DNA from: JANMJD01 sp963847945
Lineage (GTDB): Bacteria > Actinomycetota > Acidimicrobiia > Acidimicrobiales > Ilumatobacteraceae
Direction of reading: 5' to 3'
Assembly (NCBI GenBank): GCA_963847945.1
Contig: CAWKBX010000009.1
Span: 1 to 64,000 of the forward strand
Length of the DNA stretch: 64,000 bases
Below are positions 47,620-55,959 of the stretch, one piece after another. A model generated the notes under the pieces. That model saw nothing but the letters and a program-made list of their open reading frames with translations, did no database searches and was not told where the DNA came from. The first letter of the stretch is position 1, and each line of letters starts with the position of its first letter. The translations under genes were made by a program, and so were the position numbers.

Positions 47620-48219
47620 CTACTTCGTCACGTAAACCACGAACCAGACGGCGGTGAAAATCGCCGTCAGGATGTACCAGAACAGGGCGTGCGAGGTGAT
47701 GACCTCGTGATCAGCCGTACGCCCGCCGAAGTGGCGGAAGGCGGCCACCACGGTGAATACCAATCCGACGATCATCAGCACGAAGAACGAGCCGGTGACG
47801 GCGTAGAACATCGTCTCGAACTGGCCGTCGCGGATGCCGATCTTCGTCTGACCCCAGATGTAGGCCTGGGCGTTGAGCGCCGCCAAACCCGTCAGCATCG
47901 TCAGCCCGAGACCGAGGGTGACGTTTGACCGGTCGGCCCGCTTGGCGGCGTAGACGGCGTACTGGGCCATGAGGCAGGCCATGATCAAGGTGAAGAACAA
48001 CACGTTGACCGGGACCATCGGAATCTTGATGTTCTCGGGCTTCCACGCCTTGATCAGCTTCTCGCCGTCGCCTTCACGAAGCGGCGAGGCTTCACGGAAT
48101 CTCCACCAGATGGCGAGCATGCCGCCGAACAACATCGTCAACGCCGCGCCGACGGCGGACGTGCCGATCAGCAGCTGTCGGCGGGGCGCCGGAGCGGGGG
48201 CAGGGGGCAGCGCAATCAT
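47620..48219 (-). CDS. Subunit III-like heme-copper oxidase protein (second copy, divergent)
   Basis: 199 residues with five helices aligning to ctaE at 42516-43181: LFGGMLAIWW, VNVLFFTLIMACLMAQYAVYAAKR, LNAQAYIWGQTKIGIRDGQFETMFYAVTGSFFVLMIVGLVF, and ALFWYILTAIFTAVWFVVYV. The conserved Glu of helix I and the His of the G-F-H-G-x-H segment are missing (GSFFVLM instead). ATG 48219 overlaps the preceding stop (TGATG). With its upstream neighbour it forms an apparently degenerate I-III pair. Confidence 0.8.
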   Translation of the reverse strand: MIALPPAPAPAPRRQLLIGTSAVGAALTMLFGGMLAIWWRFREASPLREGDGEKLIKAWKPENIKIPMVPVNVLFFTLIMACLMAQYAVYAAKRADRSNVTLGLGLTMLTGLAALNAQAYIWGQTKIGIRDGQFETMFYAVTGSFFVLMIVGLVFTVVAAFRHFGGRTADHEVITSHALFWYILTAIFTAVWFVVYVTK

Positions 48220-49865
48220 CAGGCGTTACTCCGGGCAGGCTTGAGGTCGAGCAGGGGTTCAGCCGATGACACGGTGTGCAGGTCGGAGAAGTTGTTGGCG
48301 GGAGGCGGCGACGATGTCGCCCACTCGAGGGTTTGCCCATCCCATGGGTCGTCACCGGCGACTTCGCCCGAGGTGAACGACTTGATGGCGAGCAACCCGA
48401 ACAACACGACGACCAGGGCGACGAGCGCCGAGCCGGCCATTGCCACACCATTGAGCAGCTGCGGTGCGAAGTCGTAGTCGAAACTGCGACCGTCGAAGCC
48501 GGTGCCGCCCGCAGCGTTGCCCGGCTGGCCTTGGAAACCGGCGATGGCCAGGGCCAATGCGCCAAGGTCGGCCCCGATGAAGCCGAGGAGGGCGAGCGGA
48601 ATCAACTGCTTATCGGGGAGTTTGCGACCCCACAGCTTGGGACCCCAATGGGCGATCGCGCCCAAGCCGACGAGGAGTCCGCCCGAGGTCACCGCGGTGA
48701 ACACACCCTCGTCGTAGGTGGTTCCAGCCAGTTGCAAGTCGACGATGGGGGCCAGCGCATGGGCGACAACTCCGCCGACGATGACGATCAGCCCGGTGAG
48801 CGAGAAGGCGAACCCGGCCGACAGCCGAGGCTTGCCGCCCTTGAGCGCCAGCGCCACCATGCCGAGCACGATCACTGCGCCCAGGATCGGCAGCAGGTTG
48901 AACAGGGCGAACGGCAGAACGTCTTTGATCTTGTCGCCGACCGACGATCCACTCCACGGCAGGTCGTGAGCGACCTGAGTGACGGCACCGAGCATCGCCG
49001 TGGCGAAGACGCCGATACCGACGAGCACGCCGCCTCGCTGCGGGTGACGGCGGCCCGAGGAAGTGATGACCACGTCGGCGGCGGCCCCGAGGGCGGGGAT
49101 CACGGCGAGGAACGAGGCGGGCTGCGAGATCGCCCAGCTCATCCAGTTGAGGACGCCGCCGTTGCCACCGAAGACCAAGCGGGCGTACTGATGGTCGACC
49201 GAGAGCAGCACCAACACGCCGATGACAACCGGCAGCACGAGAATCGCAGCGACGCCGCCGACCAGCGACGACCAGGCCAACGCCGGGGTGCGACCGAGCT
49301 TCATGCCAGGCGCCCGGGACGTGAGGATCGTCGTGACCAGCGACACCGATGCGGCGACCATGCCGATCAGCGCAAGCGCCAGACCCATCAGGAACAGGTC
49401 GACCATGTCGGCGTCACCGCCACCGGGGCCGCCGTTGCCGATGAAGGCGACGATCACGATGATCGATCCCATCAACCAGGCCCAGAAGCCCAGAGCGGCG
49501 GCGCGGCCGAAGCTGAGCGAGCGGGACCCGATCTGCAGCGGAGCGACGGCCAGGCCGAGGCCGAGCAGCAACGGCATCGCCACCAGGTACAGCATGCCGA
49601 CCCGGTGCAGGCTGAACAGCTGCCCGATGGAGTCGGCCTGTAACACCGTGTCGTCGGGGTTCAGTCGTTCGATACCCAAGAGCGCGCCGACGACGAGCGC
49701 CGCGGCACCCATCACCAGGCTGGTGACCATGAAGGCCCGCCCAATTCGCTTGTGGTCGGCGGTGGTTGCCCAACTCGCCACACCCTGTATCGCACGACCA
49801 GCGTCGTCGGCTACCTCTGCGAGGGCCGAGGACACAGCCTCTGGTCGATTGTCGATTGTCGTCAT
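48219..49865 (-). CDS. Subunit I homologue of heme-copper oxidase lacking catalytic ligands
   Basis: About 548 residues, aligning with ctaD over twelve helices: DHKRIGRAF, FSLHRVGMLYLVAMPLLLG, PLQIGSR, TSRAPGMKL, GFQGQPGN, DPWDGQTLEWATS. Numbered from ATG 49871, His 89 of the low-spin site remains, but QPASF (250-254) replaces HPEVY, AHD (301-303) replaces AHH, and GTTYDEGVFTAVTSGG (383-398) replaces the HxH helix. So Cu_B, the His-Tyr crosslink and heme a3 cannot form. ATG 49865 is preferred because AGAGG lies six bases upstream. First gene of the operon. Strong reading frame and full length argue against a pseudogene. Confidence 0.88.
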   Translation of the reverse strand: MTTIDNRPEAVSSALAEVADDAGRAIQGVASWATTADHKRIGRAFMVTSLVMGAAALVVGALLGIERLNPDDTVLQADSIGQLFSLHRVGMLYLVAMPLLLGLGLAVAPLQIGSRSLSFGRAAALGFWAWLMGSIIVIVAFIGNGGPGGGDADMVDLFLMGLALALIGMVAASVSLVTTILTSRAPGMKLGRTPALAWSSLVGGVAAILVLPVVIGVLVLLSVDHQYARLVFGGNGGVLNWMSWAISQPASFLAVIPALGAAADVVITSSGRRHPQRGGVLVGIGVFATAMLGAVTQVAHDLPWSGSSVGDKIKDVLPFALFNLLPILGAVIVLGMVALALKGGKPRLSAGFAFSLTGLIVIVGGVVAHALAPIVDLQLAGTTYDEGVFTAVTSGGLLVGLGAIAHWGPKLWGRKLPDKQLIPLALLGFIGADLGALALAIAGFQGQPGNAAGGTGFDGRSFDYDFAPQLLNGVAMAGSALVALVVVLFGLLAIKSFTSGEVAGDDPWDGQTLEWATSSPPPANNFSDLHTVSSAEPLLDLKPARSNA

Positions 49866-49998
49866 GGGCATCCTCTAGCCCGAGCGGCGCGCAATAGCCC
49901 GCCCGAGGCATGATCGGTCCGTTGTTCAAATCCCGACATTACCTACCAGGCTCCGTTCGGGCTGAAATCGTCGTGATGTGTCATCCGTCAGTTCTCGT

Positions 49999-50946
49999 TC
50001 ACCAACCGTGGCGAACCAGAACATCGGCCGTCAGCGCCCCGAAAAGCAGGGTGACATAGCTGATCGAAAAACCGAACAATCGCATGGATCGCTCGGGCGT
50101 GGCGTGCCGACGAAGGTCGATGGCCCCCCAGAGGAAGAGTGCGCCACAGACCACGGCAGCAACCGCGTAGATCCAGCCCAGATGCCCGACCGGCAGCATC
50201 ACCAGACTGGCGATGACCATCGCCACGGTGTAGATCAGCATTTTGCGGGCGGCAACCTCTGGCGCGACGACGGCCGGAAGCATCGGCACGTCGGCGGCGC
50301 GGTAGTCGTCGGCGTAACGGATCGCCAGCGCCCAGAAATGGGGGGGCGTCCACAGGAAGATGATCACGAACAGCACGACCGGGGCCCAGGCGACGTCGTT
50401 GCGCACGGCGGCCCAGCCGACGAGGGCGGGCACGGCACCAGCGGCGCCCCCGATGACGATGTTCTGCGTCGAGGTGCGCTTCAGCCACATGGTGTACACG
50501 AATACGTAGAACAACGTTCCCGACAAGGCAAAACAGGCGGCCAACAGATTCGCGCCCGACCACAGCACACCGAAGGCGGCGATTTCGAGGATGATCGCGA
50601 AAATCAGGGCGTTGCGCGGACTGAGCACTCCCGTGACCAGCGGGCGATTCTTGGTGCGGGGCATCAGCTTGTCGATGTCGCGATCGATCACCATGTTGAT
50701 CGCGTTGGCTCCTCCGGCGGCCAGCGTGCCTCCGAGCAGCGTGATCACCAGCAACTTCGCCGCCGGCCACCCCTGCTCGGCCATCACCATCGCCGGAACC
50801 GTCGTGATCAGCAGCAATTCGATGATGCGCGGCTTGGTCAGCGCGACGTAGGCGCCCACGGTCGTGCGCGGTGATCGCCGAATACCGTGCGTCAGGCCTC
50901 CCGGCGCTAGCCGCGAAGGCACGAGCGGGCGAGTTCCGACGGCCAT
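49999..50946 (-). CDS. ctaB: Protoheme IX farnesyltransferase (heme O synthase)
   Basis: Adds farnesyl to heme b, the step before heme a, needed by the aa3 oxidase next door. UbiA-type prenyltransferase with nine helices; the Asp-rich motif NMVIDRDIDKLMPRTKNRPL and the second one, ADDYRAADVPMLP, are clear. 315 residues from ATG 50946. It is divergent from clpS, with 59 bp between starts, and ends 130 bp before the oxidase operon. That gap (49872-49998) likely holds the oxidase promoter, though no consensus was found. Confidence 0.95.
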   Translation of the reverse strand: MAVGTRPLVPSRLAPGGLTHGIRRSPRTTVGAYVALTKPRIIELLLITTVPAMVMAEQGWPAAKLLVITLLGGTLAAGGANAINMVIDRDIDKLMPRTKNRPLVTGVLSPRNALIFAIILEIAAFGVLWSGANLLAACFALSGTLFYVFVYTMWLKRTSTQNIVIGGAAGAVPALVGWAAVRNDVAWAPVVLFVIIFLWTPPHFWALAIRYADDYRAADVPMLPAVVAPEVAARKMLIYTVAMVIASLVMLPVGHLGWIYAVAAVVCGALFLWGAIDLRRHATPERSMRLFGFSISYVTLLFGALTADVLVRHGW

Positions 50947-51005
50947 AACGGCATTGATCGTACGGGGGCGTCGCGGGATCGGCCAACCGCTGGTAAGAAA
51001 GGGTT

Positions 51006-51299
51006 GTGCCAACCGTCGCCCCCGCTGAAGTCGAGCAGGTCTCGGGCGATACCGACCTTGCTTCCGATCGACCCTGGATCGTGCTCGTTTGGAATGATCC
51101 AATCAACCTGATGTCGTACGTGACCTGGGTTTTCCAGAAACTTTTCGGCTACAGCCTCGAGAAGGCGACCGCCCTGATGATGGACGTCCATGAGAAGGGT
51201 CGGGCCGTAGTGTCGAATGGCACACGCGAGAAAATGGAGATCGATGTGTTCCGTCTCCACGAGCACGGCCTGTGGGCAACCATGCAGCAGGACGACTGA
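51006..51299 (+). CDS. clpS: ATP-dependent Clp protease adaptor ClpS
   Basis: Delivers N-end-rule substrates to ClpAP/ClpCP. 97 residues; the pocket and surface motifs WNDPINLMSYVTWVFQKLFG and MMDVHEKGRAVVSNGTREKMEID are typical. GTG 51006. Stop overlaps the DUF2017 start (TGATG), the usual actinobacterial pair. Confidence 0.95.
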   Translation: MPTVAPAEVEQVSGDTDLASDRPWIVLVWNDPINLMSYVTWVFQKLFGYSLEKATALMMDVHEKGRAVVSNGTREKMEIDVFRLHEHGLWATMQQDD

Positions 51300-51769
51300 T
51301 GTTGCGACGATGGCGGGTCAAGCGCTCCGGTTCGACCTACAAACTCAGCCTGCCGGGACCCGAGCGCGATGTGATCCTCGCCCTGTGCGGGCAGCTGAAG
51401 GAGTTGATCTCAACTCCGCCCGAGGCGCATGACGAGCGGATGACCCGGCTCTTCCCGACGGCGTACCCCAACGATCCTGAACGTGACGCGGAGTATCGCC
51501 ATTACATGCACGACGAATTGGTGACGTCCCGCTTGGCATCGATCGAGATGGTCGAGGAGACCGTGGCGATGAGCGAGCTGAGCGAATCGCAGCTGATGGG
51601 CTGGATGCGGGCAGTCAACTCGATTCGCCTGGTCCTCGGCACGCTGCTCGATGTGTCGGAGGAGACCGACGTCGCCGAGATCGCCGACGATCATCCCGAT
51701 GTCGGCCACTACGCCCTGTACGCCTACCTCAGCGCGCTGCTGGAGGAGATCGTTGCGGCCCTTGGCTGA
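51299..51769 (+). CDS. DUF2017 protein, ClpS partner gene
   Basis: A 156-residue helical protein of the DUF2017 family found directly after clpS across actinobacteria. Elements: LRRWRVKRSGSTYKLSLPGPERDVI, RLFPTAYPNDPERDAEYRHYM, then a helix with NSIRLVLGTLLDVSEETD and HYALYAYLSALLEEIVAAL. Function unknown; constant linkage suggests a link to proteolysis. ATG 51299 from the TGATG overlap. Confidence 0.85.
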   Translation: MLRRWRVKRSGSTYKLSLPGPERDVILALCGQLKELISTPPEAHDERMTRLFPTAYPNDPERDAEYRHYMHDELVTSRLASIEMVEETVAMSELSESQLMGWMRAVNSIRLVLGTLLDVSEETDVAEIADDHPDVGHYALYAYLSALLEEIVAALG

Positions 51770-51784
51770 TCGGCCGAGCAAGCG

Positions 51785-52615
51785 TCAAAACCAGAAGGCG
51801 CCGGCCGTGCCCGGACCGGTATGCGCTCCGACGCTCGGGCCAATCCGGTAGCGGACGACCTCGATCACGTTCGTCGCGGCGATCACGGCAGCCTCGAGCG
51901 CATCACCGAGCGGAGTCGCGTGCCGATCGGCAACGCCGACGGCGACCCGCAGGGCGTGTCCCCCGTTCAACACCGATACCGCCATCACTTCGACCGCCTC
52001 GTCGACCGAGACGGCTCGTCCGACGACCCTGACTTGTCCCTCGACCAACGACAGCACCGGAATCCCGTTGGCGACGTTGATGGCGCTCAGCGCATCGGCC
52101 CCACGACCGCTCGCCCGCAGCAGATCGAGGCCACCGACGACGAAGACATTGCCGATCCTTGGGGCCAGGGTCTCGGCCACCATCGCTGCCTCATCGAGTG
52201 ACGCCCCCGATTCGATCGCTTCAGCCGCGGCCCACACACAGCAGCTGATCCCGAAACTCGCGGTGGCCGAGTCGACCAGCCGCACCGGGACGGCGACCGA
52301 GCGAGTGGCGAGCCGAGCACTGTTCAGCGTGCCCGAGACGCTCACGCCAACGTGAACCGACAGGATTTCCGTCGCCCCTCGGGCCACCAGCGCTTCGTAG
52401 GCAACGGCAAACTGTCCGGGACTCGGCTGCGACGTCGTCACGATCGGGGTGCACCCAGGGTCGAACTTGGCATAGAAGCCGTCCGCATCGAGATCAACAC
52501 CTTCGAGGTAATCGACGTCGTCGACGGTGACGGTGATCGGCACGACCTCGACGTCGAATCGGCGAGCCAACGCCGACGGGATCTGGCTATTGGAGTCGGT
52601 GCACAATCCGATCAT
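51785..52615 (-). CDS. DegV family fatty acid-binding protein
   Basis: Binds a fatty acid for phosphorylation by FakA-type kinases in Gram-positive bacteria. CTDSNSQIPSALA, VTTSQPSPGQFAVAYEAL and SGTLNSARLA are the conserved segments with the EDD/DegV core. About 276 residues from ATG 52615, which overlaps the stop of the plsY gene (ATGA). The functional pairing with an acyl-phosphate acyltransferase fits fatty acid entry to phospholipid. Convergent with DUF2017, 15 bp apart. Confidence 0.88.
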   Translation of the reverse strand: MIGLCTDSNSQIPSALARRFDVEVVPITVTVDDVDYLEGVDLDADGFYAKFDPGCTPIVTTSQPSPGQFAVAYEALVARGATEILSVHVGVSVSGTLNSARLATRSVAVPVRLVDSATASFGISCCVWAAAEAIESGASLDEAAMVAETLAPRIGNVFVVGGLDLLRASGRGADALSAINVANGIPVLSLVEGQVRVVGRAVSVDEAVEVMAVSVLNGGHALRVAVGVADRHATPLGDALEAAVIAATNVIEVVRYRIGPSVGAHTGPGTAGAFWF

Positions 52616-53262
52616 GCGATCGTGCCGTCCACCGTTGCGAGGTCGGCAGCGAGAGATCGGGCGACGATGAACCGGTTGAGAATGACCGCGCTCGAGATGA
52701 CCGCTGAGATGGGCAAGCCCGGCCCGGCCGGCGGACCCCACAGATTGCCCAGCCGCCGTCGCCACCACCACACGCCGCCGGCCACCCAACAGACGCTGGC
52801 CGCGACGGTCGCCGCGAACGCCCGTTGCTTGAGCTGGGGAATGGCCGCGGTTGCCGCAGCGACGCCAAGGTCGATCGGAAAGTACGCCGGAAACGTCACC
52901 AAACACTGGCCGACGCTGGTGGCAACGCCCTTGCCACCCCGAAATCCCGTCCATACCGGAAAGCAGTGACCAACGACCGCGGCGGTTGCCGCGGTGTGCG
53001 CGCCGAGCGATCCGGCAAGCACCCGACCACCGACTCCCGCGAGAGCACCTTTGGCGATATCGCCGGCCATCACCGTGTAGCCCGCTCTGCGTCCGAGCAC
53101 CTTCAACGCGTTCGCCCCGCCGGGATTGCCGCTACCGGTGCGCCGCAGGTCAACCGGGCCGCCGATGGCGCGCCGAGCAACCAGATCGGCCGTCGGAAAC
53201 GTTCCGATGAGGTAGCCGAACAGCGCGGACCGAAGTCCCGCCCGGAGGAAACTGCACAAGTG
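52612..53262 (-). CDS. plsY: Acyl-phosphate:glycerol-3-phosphate acyltransferase
   Basis: Membrane enzyme making lysophosphatidate from acyl phosphate. FGYLIGTFPTADLVAR, RRTGSGNPGGANALKVLG and FRGGKGVATSVG match the three PlsY motifs. About five helices. The start is uncertain: the frame opens at 53433 but only from LRAGLRSALFGYL is conserved; GTG 53262 lies inside a palindrome (53254-53271). The last residues continue into a tail that overlaps degV. Confidence 0.85.
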   Translation of the reverse strand, partial: HLCSFLRAGLRSALFGYLIGTFPTADLVARRAIGGPVDLRRTGSGNPGGANALKVLGRRAGYTVMAGDIAKGALAGVGGRVLAGSLGAHTAATAAVVGHCFPVWTGFRGGKGVATSVGQCLVTFPAYFPIDLGVAAATAAIPQLKQRAFAATVAASVCWVAGGVWWWRRRLGNLWGPPAGPGLPISAVISSAVILNRFIVARSLAADLATVDGTIA

Positions 53263-53271
53263 CACTTGTGC
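53254..53271. promoter_or_regulatory. 18-bp perfect palindrome at plsY start
   Basis: GCACAAGTGCACTTGTGC is its own reverse complement over 18 bases, a likely binding site for a dimeric repressor at the plsY-degV operon. It overlaps the proposed GTG start, which would suit a leaderless or autoregulated gene; or the true start is further upstream and it is coincidental. Confidence 0.45.
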
Positions 53272-53425
53272 GAACGTAACCGATCGACCGGACCCCAGAA
53301 TCCGGGCCCGATGACTCCTGTTCGCCCGGAGCATGCGTCGAATCGCGCGAAGAATCGCGAATCTGCTGGCCTGAACCTGCGCGATGCTTGCTAGTCTCAG
53401 ATCGCTCTCAACAGGCATCGTCCAA

Positions 53426-53498
53426 GCCCCCATCGTCTAGTGGCCTAGGACACCACCCTTTCAAGGTGGCGGCACGGGTTCGAATCCCGTTGGGGGTG
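53426..53498 (+). tRNA. tRNA-Glu (TTC)
   Basis: Folds as a cloverleaf: acceptor GCCCCCA with TGGGGGT, D arm, anticodon loop CTTTCAA giving anticodon TTC, and TψC loop GGTTCGAATCC. The CCA end is not encoded. First of a cluster of three tRNAs; 42 bases from tRNA-Asp. Confidence 0.95.
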
Positions 53499-53539
53499 CT
53501 GACCAGCTGGTCACATCGAGTAATCGATGTCTCAGTCAA

Positions 53540-53612
53540 GGTCCCGTGGTGAAGTGGAGTTCACGCCGGCCTGTCAAGCCGGAGGTCGCGGGTTCGAACC
53601 CCGTCGGGACCG
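53540..53612 (+). tRNA. tRNA-Asp (GTC)
   Basis: Acceptor GGTCCCG with CGGGACC, anticodon stem CCGGC/GCCGG around loop CTGTCAA with anticodon GTC, TψC loop GGTTCGAACC. CCA not encoded. Confidence 0.95.
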
Positions 53613-53614
53613 CC

Positions 53615-53638
53615 GGGCCACCCTTTCGGGGGTGGCCC
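53615..53638 (+). other. Spacer hairpin between tRNA-Asp and tRNA-Phe
   Basis: GGGCCACCC (53615-53623) pairs with GGGTGGCCC (53630-53638) with a six-base loop, directly after tRNA-Asp. It may be a processing signal or a partial terminator for the tRNA transcript. Confidence 0.5.
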
Positions 53639-53641
53639 CAG

Positions 53642-53714
53642 GGTCGAGTAGCTCAGTCGGCAGAGCATGCGCCTGAAAAGCGCAGGGTCACCGGATCGAC
53701 GCCGGTCTCGACCA
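53642..53714 (+). tRNA. tRNA-Phe (GAA)
   Basis: Acceptor GGTCGAG with CTCGACC, D arm GCTCAGTCGGCAGAGC, anticodon stem TGCGC/GCGCA around CTGAAAA (anticodon GAA). The T loop is ATCGACG instead of TTCGANN, a variant of the usual TTCGA that should be checked. CCA not encoded. Confidence 0.9.
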
Positions 53715-53722
53715 CCTCAACG

Positions 53723-53762
53723 AAACCCCAGGGCGCGGACGATTTGTCGGCCCCTGGGGTTT
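53723..53762 (+). terminator. Intrinsic terminator after the tRNA cluster
   Basis: AAACCCCAGGG (53723-53733) pairs exactly with CCCTGGGGTTT (53752-53762), leaving an 18-base loop, followed by TTCC. It ends the tRNA operon. The long loop contains further GC that may pair. Confidence 0.75.
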
Positions 53763-53919
53763 TCCGTGCTCCGGCAGCATCGTCTGATATCCGGCGGCCT
53801 TGTGAGGGCTCGGTCAAGGACTTCATATAGTCCGGAGGACTTGCCTACCGTCGGTGGCAGGGGACACCACGGGGCGTACACTCCCCAACGGTGAGCGCGG
53901 GCTAGGAAAGGTCGAGCGA

Positions 53920-55929
53920 ATGTCGTATGAAGAACGTGAAGGCAATCAGGCGACCCGCACAGATCCGCGCGCCGATGCCATCGAAGGGTTTACGTTGGTC
54001 CGCCGGCTCGCTCGAAGCAACGCCACTGCGTCGTGGCTCGGCGTCGATGAGGTCACCCATCGGGCGGTCATCGTCGATCTCGGAATCGGCAAGCTCGATA
54101 CCCAAGCGCTGGCCCTGTTCACCGCAGAATGCACCGCCGTCAAAGCACTGCGCGGTGACCTCACGGCCAGCGTGCCATTCGCCTCCGGCCTGACCTCGCG
54201 GGGTCGGTCGTATCTGGTGCAACACGCTCACGAAGGCGGATCGCTCAGAGACCACCTGGCGACCGAGAAGTCGATCTCGCTCAGCCAGGCCCTGCTCGTC
54301 GGCCGGACGATCGGTACCGCCCTACAGGCCGCCCACGTGCGCGAGATCGTGCACCATCACGTTCACCCCGCAGTCATCGTCCTCGATCGTGCCGGAGTTC
54401 CGGCGCTGGGCGGTTTCTGCCACTACGCATCCCAACTCGAAGGGGTCGGATCGGCCGGAGCGCTGCGAGTGCTCGGCGTCGACCACGCCGCCCCAGAGGT
54501 GTTGGCAGGAGGCCGACCGACCACGGCAAGCGACGTCTATGGTTTGGCGTCGACGTTGTACCAATGCGTCGCCGGACGAGCTCCGTTCAAGCGCTCGGGT
54601 CACACCATCGACACGCAGTTGCGCCGCAAACTCAGCGAGGAGGCTCCCCGCCTGACCCTCCCGCCGGCCGCCAAGGGCACCGTGACCGAGCCACCTGAAC
54701 CGGAGTTCGAGGCGCTCGCCAACGTCCTCGCCGACGGCCTTCACCGCAACCCGGCCGAGCGACCGACGATCGCCGACTTCCTCAGCCAACTCGACGTCCT
54801 CGGCGCCGACGCCGGAGTCCTATGGGGACCCGAGGTCGCCACCGCACCCCACCTGCAAAACGAAGTGGACGACGTCCTCAACGCTGAGATGGGCGAGGTC
54901 GCGTCCCGCCCGGCCCCGCCCCAGCCCAGCCGCCCCGCCCAGGTCATCCGACCGATACCGTCGACCGCGGGGCCGGTGGGTCGCCGCGACCGGGACCACG
55001 TCCTGCGGGCCTTGACTGCCGATGCTCACCGTGACCGACGACGCAAGTTCGCCCTCTGGGGCGGCACCGCGGCTGCCGCATTGATCCTTGGGTTTTTGGC
55101 GTTCAGCGGGCCGCCCGGGGCCGACCAGCCGATCGGAGCGCTGCTCACTGTTGCCACCACGGTCGCCAGCGATGTACGGGTCGAATCCCGGCCCGGTCGA
55201 TTGCCGGCGCCAGGCTCACCCGACGTCGTCTCCCCGGCGAACGCGGTGACCACTACGGGCCTGCCGCAGGTCGTCGAGGCGGGAGTCGCCGCCGCACCCG
55301 CGGTCGCCGAATCGACCGCCCAGGTCGGTCCGGTCGGGCTGGTCACCCCCGCTGCCACGACGGTGCCAACGCTGGTCCTCCCGAGCAATCCCCCGACCAC
55401 CCGACCTGCGCCGACCACGACCACGGTCCGTGCAACCAATCCGCCGACGACCGTCGCAGTCACCCCACCGCCGCCCGCCGAGCCGCAACCGGCGACGACA
55501 CCGGCACCGCCGCCACCGGGTACCAGCCCGGCCACGACCACGACCCTCGCCCCCGCGACCACCCCGCCACCGGCCACGACGACAACGTCCACGAGCACGA
55601 CCACCACCACCACGACTACGACGACCACCGTCGCCGGGGGCGGGTCTCGGCCGTACATCAACGGCATCTCGGCGAGCCCGAACGGCGATGGCAGCGTGAG
55701 TTTGTCGGCCGACGCCGAAAAGTGCGCCGCCTATAGCTGGAGCGTCCAGAGCAGCGACGGGGCAACCTCGATCAACACCGGCCTGAGATACCCGAACGGC
55801 AACTGTTTCAAGTCGTCGCCGAGCTACAGCTCCGACGCGCTGCCGGCCGGCAGCTACACCGTGACGCTGCGGTTGAAGTCGACGTCGAGCGGACGAGAGA
55901 ACTCCTCGTCGGCGAGCTTCAGCATCTGA
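53920..55929 (+). CDS. Transmembrane pseudokinase with Thr/Pro-rich stalk
   Basis: A 669-residue protein. Residues 24-305 have the Ser/Thr kinase fold, keeping AAPEVLAGGRPTTASDVYGLASTLYQCVAGRAPF (APE to subdomain IX). All catalytic points are lost: no Gly-rich loop (LARSNATASW), AVIV for VAIK, HHH (145-147) for HRD with His 149 for Lys and Val 152 for Asn, and GGF for DFG. A TM helix follows at about 375-396, then a Thr/Pro-rich stretch to 575 and a small beta domain (578-669) with two Cys. Probably a non-catalytic sensor or scaffold at the membrane. ATG 53920 with AGGAAAGG upstream. Confidence 0.85.
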   Translation: MSYEEREGNQATRTDPRADAIEGFTLVRRLARSNATASWLGVDEVTHRAVIVDLGIGKLDTQALALFTAECTAVKALRGDLTASVPFASGLTSRGRSYLVQHAHEGGSLRDHLATEKSISLSQALLVGRTIGTALQAAHVREIVHHHVHPAVIVLDRAGVPALGGFCHYASQLEGVGSAGALRVLGVDHAAPEVLAGGRPTTASDVYGLASTLYQCVAGRAPFKRSGHTIDTQLRRKLSEEAPRLTLPPAAKGTVTEPPEPEFEALANVLADGLHRNPAERPTIADFLSQLDVLGADAGVLWGPEVATAPHLQNEVDDVLNAEMGEVASRPAPPQPSRPAQVIRPIPSTAGPVGRRDRDHVLRALTADAHRDRRRKFALWGGTAAAALILGFLAFSGPPGADQPIGALLTVATTVASDVRVESRPGRLPAPGSPDVVSPANAVTTTGLPQVVEAGVAAAPAVAESTAQVGPVGLVTPAATTVPTLVLPSNPPTTRPAPTTTTVRATNPPTTVAVTPPPPAEPQPATTPAPPPPGTSPATTTTLAPATTPPPATTTTSTSTTTTTTTTTTTVAGGGSRPYINGISASPNGDGSVSLSADAEKCAAYSWSVQSSDGATSINTGLRYPNGNCFKSSPSYSSDALPAGSYTVTLRLKSTSSGRENSSSASFSI

Positions 55930-55959
55930 ATTCCGGATCTCATCTGCGACGATGAGCGG

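Noticed and set aside
46327..47928. 533-codon plus-strand frame
   Set aside because: Antisense shadow of the ctaC/cupredoxin-like genes; Arg/Gly/Asp-rich composition only.
48276..49643. 455-codon plus-strand frame opposite the subunit I homologue
   Set aside because: Antisense shadow with low-complexity charged residues; the minus-strand frame has the protein homology.
48219..49865. Pseudogene of cytochrome oxidase subunit I
   Set aside because: Full-length open frame, conserved structural motifs, good ribosome site and coupled neighbours; only the catalytic ligands are lost.
53546..53830. ORF of 94 codons across the tRNA cluster
   Set aside because: It is a translation of tRNA-Asp and tRNA-Phe (the VAGSNPVG-type peptide); the tRNAs explain it.
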